From Chroococcidiopsis sp. CCMEE 29 (lineage in GTDB: Bacteria; Cyanobacteriota; Cyanobacteriia; Cyanobacteriales; Chroococcidiopsidaceae), in the NCBI RefSeq assembly GCF_023558375.1, contig NZ_CP083761.1:1601001-1665000 (forward strand): a stretch of DNA of 64,000 bases. Direction: 5' to 3'. Below are positions 1-8,125 of this stretch, in pieces. The position numbers were made by a program, and so were the translations under genes. The notes below the pieces were generated by a model that searched no databases, had not been told where the DNA came from, and saw only the letters and a list, made by a program, of their open reading frames with translations. The number at the start of each line of letters is the position of its first letter. Positions within the stretch are counted from its first letter, which is position 1.

Positions 1-145
1 AGAGTTTCTTCAATAATTTAGCTAGTGCATACCGCATACCTTTATCGTAGAAAACGATAAACAGGTATTTTAGCCGTGAAAATAAATGGCTGAATCGTGA
101 ACTGTAACTTGGAAACTTCAGTAATTTTTGTTGCTGTGGAGCCAT
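1..145 (-). CDS. Partial gene: N-terminus of a protein with the RLKYL/RGMRYALA module
   Basis: The minus strand from the ATG at 143-145 stays open to the window edge and encodes about 48 residues, including SRLKYL and KGMRYALAKLLKKL. The same segment begins two other genes of this window, the broken methyltransferase starting at 17155 and the GT2 enzyme starting at 20231, with clear DNA similarity. The downstream part lies outside the window, so it cannot be said whether a GT2 or a methyltransferase domain follows. The gene lies directly downstream of the GT2 gene ending at 182, in the same direction. Confidence 0.6.
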   Translation of the reverse strand, partial: MAPQQQKLLKFPSYSSRFSHLFSRLKYLFIVFYDKGMRYALAKLLKKL

Positions 146-181
146 GATTACATCAAGAAAATTGTTCAATAGTCTCAATCT

Positions 182-1126
182 TCATTGCCAGGTTTTACCC
201 AGCTTGCCACGAAAGCCGTCGAAAGTTCCAAGTATACAAGCCCATATTTTAAGTAAAACCAAATCGGGTTCGTAATGTACAATCCTCTCTATCATTCTTA
301 TTAAGAACTTTAGTCTATATATAAATGTTCGGTATAGTATTCTTTTAGGTGAAGTGCGAGTTTCAAAAAAAGTATGATTTCTACATGCATAGTAGTAACG
401 AGATGGTGAACAAATAAAAGTTATAACCTCTTTTATGTCTTTAATTAGTCTAACTTTAACCTTAGAATAGTTAGCTAGACGATGTTTCATCATCGTATTC
501 TTTACAACAACTATTTCATATCCCTTCTTCCTAAAGTTCATGCAGTAGGCGTAGTCTACTGCATCTAAAAAAAAATCTTCTCTTGGAAGTTCCACATCTT
601 TAGCTATACTTAAATCAACCAAGGAGCCTGATGTAATTACACCATCACACCGATAAAAATCTTGTCTTTCGCGATGGCTTGCAATAGGTACAAATTTGTA
701 GTTTTTAAATACACAACCAGGAATCTCTTGATTCGTATTTATATCAAATATTACAGGAGCAATAACTCCTACTTTGGCTTCTGTCTTAGACAATTCTTGG
801 TGTTTAAATAATAAATTTTCTAGGATATCATAACAAGGTTCACTATCTTGATCAAATAGCCAAAGAAAATCATATCCTTTTTCTATGGCCCAACAAATAC
901 CTATTTTTAATCCTCCAGCTACTCCTATATTTTCGGGATGGAACTCTACTACTGTGTTTTTATATCTAGTTTGAGAGAATAACTCAGTTATAGAGTTATC
1001 TACTATAAATATTTCTTGAACAGGGTAGGACTGTCTCTCTATGGCTGTAATACACTTATCAAGTGCTTCTAAATCTTGATATGCAGTGATATAAGCCGCC
1101 ACTCTATAGGCTATTGTTTCACACAT
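182..1126 (-). CDS. Glycosyltransferase family 2, rhamnosyltransferase-like
   Basis: The 314-residue protein has a GT-A fold nucleotide-sugar transferase domain over its first 220 residues. IVDNS at residues 41-45 is the usual end of the second beta strand. NIGVAGG at 66-72 followed by LFDQDSEP around 90-97 is the acidic metal-binding motif in the form seen in WbbL/RgpF-like rhamnosyltransferases. The later EDFFLDAVDYAYCMNFRKKGY segment resembles the acceptor/base motif of that subgroup. No membrane segment is evident, so the protein is probably cytoplasmic or peripheral. It would add one sugar, possibly rhamnose, to the growing polysaccharide; substrate is inference only. The ATG at 1124-1126 is the start. 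Confidence 0.8.
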   Translation of the reverse strand: MCETIAYRVAAYITAYQDLEALDKCITAIERQSYPVQEIFIVDNSITELFSQTRYKNTVVEFHPENIGVAGGLKIGICWAIEKGYDFLWLFDQDSEPCYDILENLLFKHQELSKTEAKVGVIAPVIFDINTNQEIPGCVFKNYKFVPIASHRERQDFYRCDGVITSGSLVDLSIAKDVELPREDFFLDAVDYAYCMNFRKKGYEIVVVKNTMMKHRLANYSKVKVRLIKDIKEVITFICSPSRYYYACRNHTFFETRTSPKRILYRTFIYRLKFLIRMIERIVHYEPDLVLLKIWACILGTFDGFRGKLGKTWQ

Positions 1127-1268
1127 AAAATTCAGCTTTCTACTTAAAGTTATAGCTTAATTGACTGACAAAACCAAGCTAGCGTAGCTGTATAACTTCA
1201 CAGGAAACTCGCGTATATATTGACTGGAAGCCATTGAATTTATTATCAAGGAAGTTTCTTTGCTTAGG

Positions 1269-2444
1269 TTATAAGTCTGACCACTGAGTTTTAGCTAGGC
1301 TAAAAAACTTTTTCAACTTAAACCACTGATTCCTCAACTTCCCGAATTTGCTCGATTGCTTTTTACTACGCGGAACTCCAAACAACATATCTAATTTATT
1401 GTATTCTTTGACGATATCAGAAAACTTTTTACTAAAATATATAGCAAAATTAAGCCTATATTTATCTGTAATATTAATCATGGATGAAGAATGAACTCTG
1501 TAAGAACTAAGAACTTCAGGAACTAACTTACAGGAGTAGTTAAGCTGAGCTAATTTCAACCAAAGGTCATAATCTTCCCATCCAAACCAGCCATACTCAA
1601 TTAATTCTGTAGAGTAACCCCCTACTTTGAGAACTATATCTTTATTAATCATTGCCATAGCGTCTATGTATGGAGCCTTGACTAATCGTTGTACATTCCA
1701 TTCCTCACATGAAACTAGACTAACTTCTTTTTTGGTTTGGTTGTCAAACTTTCTAATTATGCCATAAACAGCTGCATAACTAGAAAATTTAATTTTGTTA
1801 TAAAGAACAGACAAACAATTGGGATAAATCCAATTATCAGCATCTAGTATAAAAACATAGGAAGAACGAGCAGCTTTTAAACCAATATTCCTTGCATCTG
1901 CTAAACCTGTATTAAAGCATTTTTTGATTAAACAAATTGGTGTACTAGATATGCTCAGATATCCCTCAACCATACTTGCTGATCTATCGGTTGAGCAGTC
2001 ATCAATTACTAATATCTCTATTTCTCCTGACAATCCAGAAATGTTTGACTTACATACACTATTTAAACACTCGTAAATATATTCAGAATAGTTAAACATT
2101 GTAATTACAACAGAAATGCACGGATGCTCACATGACTTATACGCAGAGTTTGAGATCGAAATCCATGGTTTTTTGCCTATAATTTCACATAGCTTTGCTG
2201 TATTTAAACGTCCGATAACTAATGCTCTTTTTTCAGCTATCTGCTTTAACTCTTCAGATTCATTCAGAGTTGGTAAGGGCTGTAGAAGTACAGGCTGGCT
2301 AGCACTTACGTTTTCAGGAAGTGTTGTAGAATTTAAATTGCTTAACATCTGATTTTGATGGCTTGATTTTTTTACTGGTTTTGTTGCCTTTAATTCAAAC
2401 CCAACAGAAAACCTTTCGGGAAAATTCCACTCGGTCAAAAACAT
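1269..2444 (-). CDS. GT2 glycosyltransferase with a grafted methyltransferase C-terminal segment at its N-terminus
   Basis: Residues 108-330 form a GT2 domain: SVVITMFN, IDDCSTD at 147-153, ARNIGL, DADN at 201-204 and WEDYDLWLKL. The first 40 residues do not belong to this fold. They match, in protein and DNA (2338-2423 against 20887-20972), the region just after the methyltransferase domain of the gene at 20680-21759, including GFELKATKPVK. The C-terminus carries the SKFGKLRNQWFKLKK tail shared by several proteins here. The start lies only 40 bp from the left end of the ISKra4 element, with an in-frame TAG immediately upstream. This is probably the 3' remainder of a longer methyltransferase-glycosyltransferase gene, or a fusion formed by deletion. 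It may still be translated, but function is uncertain. Confidence 0.65.
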   Translation of the reverse strand: MFLTEWNFPERFSVGFELKATKPVKKSSHQNQMLSNLNSTTLPENVSASQPVLLQPLPTLNESEELKQIAEKRALVIGRLNTAKLCEIIGKKPWISISNSAYKSCEHPCISVVITMFNYSEYIYECLNSVCKSNISGLSGEIEILVIDDCSTDRSASMVEGYLSISSTPICLIKKCFNTGLADARNIGLKAARSSYVFILDADNWIYPNCLSVLYNKIKFSSYAAVYGIIRKFDNQTKKEVSLVSCEEWNVQRLVKAPYIDAMAMINKDIVLKVGGYSTELIEYGWFGWEDYDLWLKLAQLNYSCKLVPEVLSSYRVHSSSMINITDKYRLNFAIYFSKKFSDIVKEYNKLDMLFGVPRSKKQSSKFGKLRNQWFKLKKFFSLAKTQWSDL

Positions 2445-3002
2445 TAAATAGCAAGTGGGCTATTGACGTAAGCACATCGTCAAGGGTGCATCCCAGTTAT
2501 GCAATAAGTAGAAATACCCAAGAAGCTGAATGAAGAATGGCTCCATTATGCTAAGAGTAATCAATGCTTGACCCCAGGGATACTGCAATGGATGCCGACA
2601 AACTTCAACAAATCCAAGCTCATGCTCGTGCAATTGCGGCTTTGTTATACGACGAAACAGCACCGGAGCAATTGACAACGTTAGAAGGCATCGAAGCAGC
2701 GATCCGAGGGCATATCTTGGAGCATGTCAGCCCAGAAATTGGTCTTTTTTTATCGCAACAGCGAGCGGCACCAGCAGCGGACGAAGCCGGCAACTCAAAA
2801 GCATCCTGGGAGAAATCAGCATCACCGAAAACCAGGCGCAATTCCTCCAAGTCAAAGCCCGGACTCAAGTGAGTCCTTAGCTGGAGAAATGCTGCTTGTT
2901 GGTGAGCGCCAATGCCTCCTATGAACGTTCAGCCCAAGATGTTGCTGTTTTGACGGGAATTGCGGTATCACGAGGGACACAACAACGCCTAGTAGACCAC
3001 CA

Positions 3003-3812
3003 CTACAATTTTGACAGGCTAGATTCTGACAGGCTTGGTTGAGGATACAAACGTTCTAGCTTGATTCGTGCTTGAGTGTTAGTGAAACGCCAGTTCACGC
3101 TTGCTTGAGCCTGATTACGAGATGCTTCCCATGCTGCGACTTCTCTAGACAGTTCTTCAGTGGACGGAATGCGACGCTCTAAACATTGACCAGATAAAAC
3201 CGATAGTTCCAGTTCGACCATATTTAACCAACTGCCATGAACTGGAGTGTAGTGAAACTGTAACTTCTCGAGAATACGACGAGCTTCAACCGCGTCAAAG
3301 GTTTGATACAAAGCAGCGGGCGTATGGGTGTTCAAGTTGTCCAACACAACATGAATTAGGTGTGCAAATGGGAATAAGACATCCACCAAATACTGCATAC
3401 ACAAGGCAAAATCTTGTGCAGTGCGTTGGTCAGTCACTTTGATATGTCGCCACTGTGCTAACGGTTGAAAAAAGGCAAATAGATTGCACGTGCCTTCACG
3501 CTTGTACTCATAGTCATAACGCTTTGGTTTTCCTGGTTCTCGAGGAAGTGGGGTGCGGGTTTCGCTCACTAGTTGCACGGGGCGCTCATCAAAGCAAACC
3601 ACCGGCTCACATGGATTGTAGGGTTGCTCGTACAAGTCTAAAACCTCCTCCATCCGCCAGATAAAATCTGCATTCACCTGTGAAATGCACCACTGTTGGT
3701 TTAACCACGGCTTGATGTCGTTTTTTCTAACACTCGTCGTACCGTCTCGTCTGAGATGCTGTCCACTAGCTGTAGTTCCACGAGGCGATCTGCTAACATC
3801 TGCATCGTCCAT
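3003..3812 (-). CDS. IS630-family transposase, DDE catalytic part (second frame)
   Basis: This frame encodes the RNase H-like catalytic domain of an IS630 transposase. CFDERP carries the first catalytic aspartate, VVLDNLNTHTP the second, and GSWLNMVELELSVL the final glutamate, in canonical spacing. The useful sequence begins around 3722 with KNDIKPWLNQQWC. The upstream part of the open frame (to 3812) overlaps the first frame and is probably not translated alone. Joined to the first frame through a -1 shift at the six-A run near 3721-3726, it gives a full-length protein of about 379 residues. Confidence 0.8.
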   Translation of the reverse strand: MDDADVSRSPRGTTASGQHLRRDGTTSVRKNDIKPWLNQQWCISQVNADFIWRMEEVLDLYEQPYNPCEPVVCFDERPVQLVSETRTPLPREPGKPKRYDYEYKREGTCNLFAFFQPLAQWRHIKVTDQRTAQDFALCMQYLVDVLFPFAHLIHVVLDNLNTHTPAALYQTFDAVEARRILEKLQFHYTPVHGSWLNMVELELSVLSGQCLERRIPSTEELSREVAAWEASRNQAQASVNWRFTNTQARIKLERLYPQPSLSESSLSKL

Positions 3813-4141
3813 CGTTTCTGTCCTGTCGGCGCATCACTACAAGCCGTTGCTATCAGAAAAGCTTCTGCGCGTCCATCCAATTTACGTTTTCCGCCTGGAC
3901 GAGGTTGCTCGCTCAAGGCAAACTTAACTCCACCATCTACACACTTTTGACGAGTCCGATGTACCGTTGATTCTCCCACATGTAGCATTTGAGCAATTGT
4001 TTCATCAGCATGTCCTTCATCGGCAAGCAACAGGATATGTGCTCGCTTGAACACACGAGCTGGACATTTACCCTTATGCGTTAATTGATGCAAGTATTCT
4101 CGTTCTTCTGTATTGAGGTTGACAATGAATTTTTCTGGCAT
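3701..4141 (-). CDS. IS630-family transposase, N-terminal HTH part (first frame)
   Basis: From the ATG at 4139-4141 (MPEKFIVNL) this frame encodes the helix-turn-helix DNA-binding region of an IS630 transposase: RVFKRAHILLLADEG, then DETIAQMLHVGESTVHRTRQK and an RPGGKRKLDG linker. An upstream TTG at 4234 would extend it beyond the element end and is not the likely start. The frame ends at 3701 just after VRRVLEK, where the product normally continues into KNDIKPW. The junction GTGTTAGAAAAAACGAC holds six adenines, and slipping back one base joins the two frames. Programmed frameshifting is known in IS elements, but a simple mutation is equally possible. Confidence 0.8.
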   Translation of the reverse strand: MPEKFIVNLNTEEREYLHQLTHKGKCPARVFKRAHILLLADEGHADETIAQMLHVGESTVHRTRQKCVDGGVKFALSEQPRPGGKRKLDGRAEAFLIATACSDAPTGQKRWTMQMLADRLVELQLVDSISDETVRRVLEKTTSSRG

Positions 4142-5146
4142 TGGAGTTTCTGGTTTTTCTTTAGTTTCTCCAATCTCATTCCGCTTGTCAAAATCAGCGT
4201 GGTGGTCTACTAGTGCATCGGCAAACTTTTGCATTACCCGTGGTCGAGGAAAGCGTTGAGGAAATCAGTATTGACGGTGGCAAGGCGCGCATCCGCACGC
4301 CGTCATGAGAGATTTGCCGTTGGCAGGACTATAAAGCGGTAAATCTGCATGGTCATTGCTGCGAAGCTTTTTTGCAAGAGAATGAAAGATTGGTCAAGTG
4401 GGTAAATGAGCAACCACTCGCCACTCCACTCACCTGTTTAGGGGATGGTCATGATGGCATTTGGAATCTGTTTGAAGACATTGCCAACATCCGCCAACGA
4501 CAAGAGATCTTGGACTGGTTTCACTTGGTCGAAAATCTCAACAAAGTTGGAGGTTCAGAGCAACGGTTGGTCATAGTGAAAGCTTTGCTCTGGAAAGGAG
4601 ATGTGGATGGGGCAATCGAACAATTTAAGGACTGGCAGCATGAACGAGTAGACAACTTTATTGCATATCTCAACAAGCATCGTCATCGCATCGTCAATTA
4701 CAGTTACTTTCAAGCAGAAGGCATTTCAATTGGTTCGGGCACAATTGAATCGACTGTCAAACAAATTGGGGCGCGTATCAAGCTCTCAGGCGCACAATGG
4801 AAAGTAGAAAACGTCCCTCAAGTGCTTCTACATCGTTGTGCCTATCTTAATGGGCAGTTCTCAATTTGAGACTTACAAGACTGGGATGCACCCCGTAAGC
4901 ACAGCCTAAGTGCAACATCTAGTTAATAGTTTCAGATTGCCACTGCGCTACTGGAATTTTCTGCCTGTGGTTAATCTGCTTGAGTGCAACTCATAGCAAG
5001 TTATGGTCATAAAGACAAGACGCGGAAAGTGGAGACGCAGCGACGTGGAGAATTATCAAATACGCATCACTGCATCCTCTTGCTCCCGTATCAGTCTCTA
5101 CAGTTGTCTTTGCCCTTGATAACGACTAAACTCAGGTCTCTCCCGG

Positions 5147-6190
5147 TTATTGTATGGAGACATTACTGGAAAAGGTTATCTTGTCAAGTCCCTGCTCTGA
5201 ATACTTACCGCCAATAATTTCGGAAATCTGCTTATCTATATAATCTGAATCTACATGCCGCGTGTTCAACTCAGCTAATATTCCTAGAGAGATCAATTGC
5301 ACAGAGAGGATAGTGGACAAGATCCCGAAGAATAAAAGTGGGCGAGTTCCAATGGGACCCAAACCTATAAACCATAAAATTGCAAGATAGGTGAGTGAGC
5401 CAACTCCTAGAAAGCCAAAAATTAATCCCATGTTACCAAACAGATGACCTGGTTTATATAAAAAGCGAGTTACTACGAATACAGTAAGCAGGTCAATTAA
5501 ACCACGAGTATAACGTTCCCATCCATATTTAGATGAGCCATGCTGTCTAGGAAAGTGATGGACAACAACTTCACCCACGCGAAATCCTAAACCGTGCGCT
5601 AAAACTGGAATATATCTGTGTAATTCCCCGTACAACTTGAGAGAGTCTAGGACTTCTTTACGATAGACCTTAAAACCACAATTAAAATCATGTAATCGAA
5701 TACCAGCAACTTTTGACGTAACTTTATTAAACAACTTTGAAGGCAGCTTTTTTGAAAGTGGATCATTTCTTTGATGCCTCCAGCCTGAAACAAGATCAAA
5801 CCCCTCATCAAGCTTTTGCAGAAATTGTGGAATCTCGGCTGGATCATCCTGAAGGTCGGCATCTAAAGTAAAGATAATTTTACCTGTTGAATTTTGAAAT
5901 CCAGCAGAAAGAGCAGCAGCTTTACCAAAATTCTTTCGGAATTTTATAGCCTTAATTTGTGTAGGGTATTGGTTTACTAAATCTCTGATCTGTATCCACG
6001 ATCCATCTCTAGAACCATCGTCAACAAAGATAATTTCATAATTGGCGATTCCTTCCTGATTCATCACTTTGTGGATTTTTTTTGCTAGAGGCTTAATAGT
6101 AGCTTCCTCGTTGTAGACAGGAACTACGAAGCTAAGACAAACTGGCATATTGTTACTTTGATTTATCATGGTTATTACCTGAGTTGACAT
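5147..6190 (-). CDS. GT2 polyprenyl-phosphate glycosyltransferase (DPM1/GtrB-like)
   Basis: The 347-residue protein has the layout of dolichol/undecaprenyl-phosphate sugar transferases. A GT-A domain carries FVVPVYNEE, FVDDGS at 55-60, RKNFGKAAALSAGF and LDADLQDDP at 109-117, with HDFNCGFKVYRKEVL and the HHFPRQHGSSKYGW motif of the GtrB/ArnC branch. Two hydrophobic hairpin helices follow at about 250-270 and 280-305. It would transfer a sugar from a nucleotide sugar to a polyprenyl phosphate at the inner membrane face, making a donor for periplasmic GT-C enzymes such as those at 8126, 45980 and 61170. An alternative ATG lies at 6167-6169. Confidence 0.85.
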   Translation of the reverse strand: MSTQVITMINQSNNMPVCLSFVVPVYNEEATIKPLAKKIHKVMNQEGIANYEIIFVDDGSRDGSWIQIRDLVNQYPTQIKAIKFRKNFGKAAALSAGFQNSTGKIIFTLDADLQDDPAEIPQFLQKLDEGFDLVSGWRHQRNDPLSKKLPSKLFNKVTSKVAGIRLHDFNCGFKVYRKEVLDSLKLYGELHRYIPVLAHGLGFRVGEVVVHHFPRQHGSSKYGWERYTRGLIDLLTVFVVTRFLYKPGHLFGNMGLIFGFLGVGSLTYLAILWFIGLGPIGTRPLLFFGILSTILSVQLISLGILAELNTRHVDSDYIDKQISEIIGGKYSEQGLDKITFSSNVSIQ

Positions 6191-6307
6191 GATTACTGGC
6201 AGGATTAGTCGTATGTGCTTCTGTGTTTTTTTTATTTGAAAAGCATATTGGAGGATAGAACAGCAGGTTTATTTCCAACATAATCTAACTTTTATAGTTA
6301 ATCTTAT

Positions 6308-7306
6308 TTATCTATGATTTGCTTTCAAAGAAAGAACTATCCAGCTAACTATACCGTATGTACCAGCTGCAACAATAACTATTACATGCATAACAATACC
6401 AGCAGTTAGAGTTTTATAAGAGTCAAATCCAAGCATAGTAAAGCCCAAAACCCAGCCAGCTTCTAGCGTGCCTATGTTTCCTAATGTATTTATTGGTAAT
6501 AGTTGAGTAAGGTTTGCTAAGCTAGAACCTAAAACTACTTCTGAAAATGAAACGTAAAAACCTACTAACTGTAAAACTCTCCAAAAAAGCAGAAATAGGG
6601 CTAACCAAATTGAGACTGAATAACTTAAAAGTCTTAAATGAAGTAGAATCCCTTTATAAATTAAAAATTCGTGGTATAAATTGGAGCCAAACGTTTTGAA
6701 ATTGAAAAAAAGCTGCTTCAGGAATAAGGGTACTTTAGCAATGGCTAGATTGTTGATGGCATTCTGTCTTTGTCTAGGATTCCTTGTACGAACGCATAGA
6801 ATTAGCAAACTAATTAATAGCATTGCTAAGAGTAAAGCTGATATGAATACGAATAACCAGAAAGGTTCAATGACACCACGGTATATGAGAACTGCTGCTG
6901 CCAAAAAAACAATAATTGCAAGCGCTAAAACATCGTATAGGCGTGTCAACACTAGAAATGCAACTGAACTTGAGTATGTACAATTTGAATAGCGCTTGAG
7001 TAGAATAGGTAAGCTCAATTCACCAGAGCGAATGGGTAAAATATGGTTAAGAAACTGGTATATACAGGTAATTTGTAAAACTAAGGAATACTGAATATTA
7101 ATCCGTAGCGATAATAATTCAAAAAATCGAACAGCCCTGATTAACTGGGTCACTGCTACTAGAAAAAATATTTGTAACAAACCTAACCAACCCACTTTAG
7201 AGGCTGCAATCAAAACCCCAGAAAGTTCTACAGTACTAAAAAAAATACCTACTAAAAGAAGAGTAGATAATCCAACCCAAAGCTGTTTGCTGCGGAATCT
7301 TAACAT
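6308..7306 (-). CDS. Flippase-like membrane protein (LPG synthase transmembrane-domain family)
   Basis: The 332 residues are almost entirely hydrophobic with about eight membrane segments. They show the family signatures: RAVRFFELL after the second helix, HILPIRSGELSLPILLKRY, and LPINTLGNIGTLEAGWVLGFTMLG in the C-terminal half. This is the membrane domain seen in lysylphosphatidylglycerol synthases, found here without the aminoacyl transferase domain, as in AglD-like proteins. Such stand-alone proteins often sit beside DPM1-like GT2 genes, as here (5147-6190), and may help move lipid-linked sugars. That role is inference. Confidence 0.75.
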   Translation of the reverse strand: MLRFRSKQLWVGLSTLLLVGIFFSTVELSGVLIAASKVGWLGLLQIFFLVAVTQLIRAVRFFELLSLRINIQYSLVLQITCIYQFLNHILPIRSGELSLPILLKRYSNCTYSSSVAFLVLTRLYDVLALAIIVFLAAAVLIYRGVIEPFWLFVFISALLLAMLLISLLILCVRTRNPRQRQNAINNLAIAKVPLFLKQLFFNFKTFGSNLYHEFLIYKGILLHLRLLSYSVSIWLALFLLFWRVLQLVGFYVSFSEVVLGSSLANLTQLLPINTLGNIGTLEAGWVLGFTMLGFDSYKTLTAGIVMHVIVIVAAGTYGIVSWIVLSLKANHR

Positions 7307-7319
7307 AAAGTAAATTACT

Positions 7320-7958
7320 CTAGCGAGTTCGTGCTAAGACAACAGTCCATGGTAAAAGAGACCGTACTTCTATAATCTCAAATTTAGTTTGAACCAGTCT
7401 GACAAACCCCTTTGTTGACCAGTGCTGGATATGCCCAGGACTGTTACCAAATTGAGCTGAGTACGCACCTCTAAGAAAGTTTAAAGTTCGAAACATTGGC
7501 TCTCTTGGAACACTCAATATACAGTAAGGAGAAGCAACACTAGCAAGCTTATCTAATCCCCGATACGGATCATTCAAATGTTCTAGTACTTCACAGCAGA
7601 CAACAAGTTCAGCTCGATCTTTATCACTTCTTAAATCGTAAATACTTCTTTTTTCAAAAGATACACGATGGGGGCATAGGATGGCATTTTTTGCTATATC
7701 AAGAATTTTCTCTGATATATCAGTACAATAAATAAAAGCATTTGTATTACTCAATAATATGTTAGTAACATGTCCCTCACCACATCCCACTTCCAAGATA
7801 GTACTTGGTCTTACTGTACTAATAAGTTCAGCAATTGACTGGTCAAATTGATGCAAAAGAAATCTGCCGACAGGATTTCGTATCTCATATTTATTTGAGC
7901 CTGTGCCGACGACTATGCCGTCTTCAACTAGTGGAGTTTTTCTATCTTGTTTAATCAT
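7320..7958 (-). CDS. Class I SAM-dependent methyltransferase
   Basis: The 212-residue protein has a Rossmann-type methyltransferase domain. ILEVGCGEGHV (about 55-65) is the glycine-rich SAM motif I, CTDISEKIL follows for motif II, and VVCCEVLEHLNDP carries the motif IV region. The N-terminal NKYEIRNPVGRFLLHQF is common in small cyanobacterial methyltransferases of polysaccharide loci. Only 13 bp separate it from the flippase-like gene downstream, so both are probably co-transcribed. The acceptor is unknown; a sugar hydroxyl or a lipid-linked intermediate is possible. Confidence 0.75.
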   Translation of the reverse strand: MIKQDRKTPLVEDGIVVGTGSNKYEIRNPVGRFLLHQFDQSIAELISTVRPSTILEVGCGEGHVTNILLSNTNAFIYCTDISEKILDIAKNAILCPHRVSFEKRSIYDLRSDKDRAELVVCCEVLEHLNDPYRGLDKLASVASPYCILSVPREPMFRTLNFLRGAYSAQFGNSPGHIQHWSTKGFVRLVQTKFEIIEVRSLLPWTVVLARTR

Positions 7959-8125
7959 AAAATTCTCTAAGTTTTCTAATCTGGAGCTGAATCATCAAGG
8001 TGCAAGTTCTCACTAATGCTAATGCTTCCCACCTTTTCCCAAAAAACAAGCTCTATTCCACTGCTTTGAAGCTTACGTCGGAATTTAGCATCGTTCTTAA
8101 CCAACAACAATTGATGCTTATGAGA

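Larger units (their letters stand above)
2990..4212 (-). mobile_element. IS630-family insertion sequence nested in ISKra4
   Basis: The ends are imperfect inverted repeats. The outer 15 bp (CTAGTAGACCACCAC at 2989-3003 and its complement ending at 4213) match exactly, followed by a weaker match around TTTTGAC. A TA dinucleotide at each junction fits the TA target duplication of the IS630/Tc1/mariner group. The reading frame of the surrounding ISKra4 transposase (RGTQQRLV, then HRQTFALP) is restored if the element is removed. That shows clean insertion into an already existing ISKra4 copy. Confidence 0.85.
2588..4869 (+). pseudogene. ISKra4-family transposase, disrupted
   Basis: The N-terminal part starts at the ATG at 2588 (MDADKLQQIQAHARAIA). 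The C-terminal part, to 4869, carries CLGDGHDGIWNLF and the ending seen in ISKra4 transposases (GSGTIESTVKQIGARIKLSG). Reading on from the N-terminus requires a frame change around 2750-2800, then crosses a TAG at 2878-2880 and reaches ASYERSAQDVAVLTG, after which the IS630 copy interrupts the gene. Past the insertion the frame resumes with RQTFALPVVEESVEEISIDGG and meets an in-frame TGA near 4306. One frameshift, two stops and an insertion show that this copy is inactive. Confidence 0.85.
2484..4893 (+). mobile_element. ISKra4-family insertion sequence, decayed and carrying a nested IS630
   Basis: The ends are a perfect 14-bp inverted repeat, GGGTGCATCCCAGT at 2484-2497 and its complement at 4880-4893. 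The 10-bp word CGTAAGCACA occurs at 2467-2476 and again at 4894-4903, directly abutting the right end but 7 bp outside the left repeat. It may be a target duplication with the true left end at 2477. The encoded transposase matches ISKra4-type proteins but is broken. A complete IS630-type element (2990-4212) sits inside it. The element truncates the 5' side of the gene at 1269-2444. Confidence 0.8.

Noticed and set aside
4904-5146. Remnant of the methyltransferase 5' half beyond the ISKra4 element
   Set aside because: Reading the minus strand in all frames gives only short stop-rich pieces without SAM motifs.
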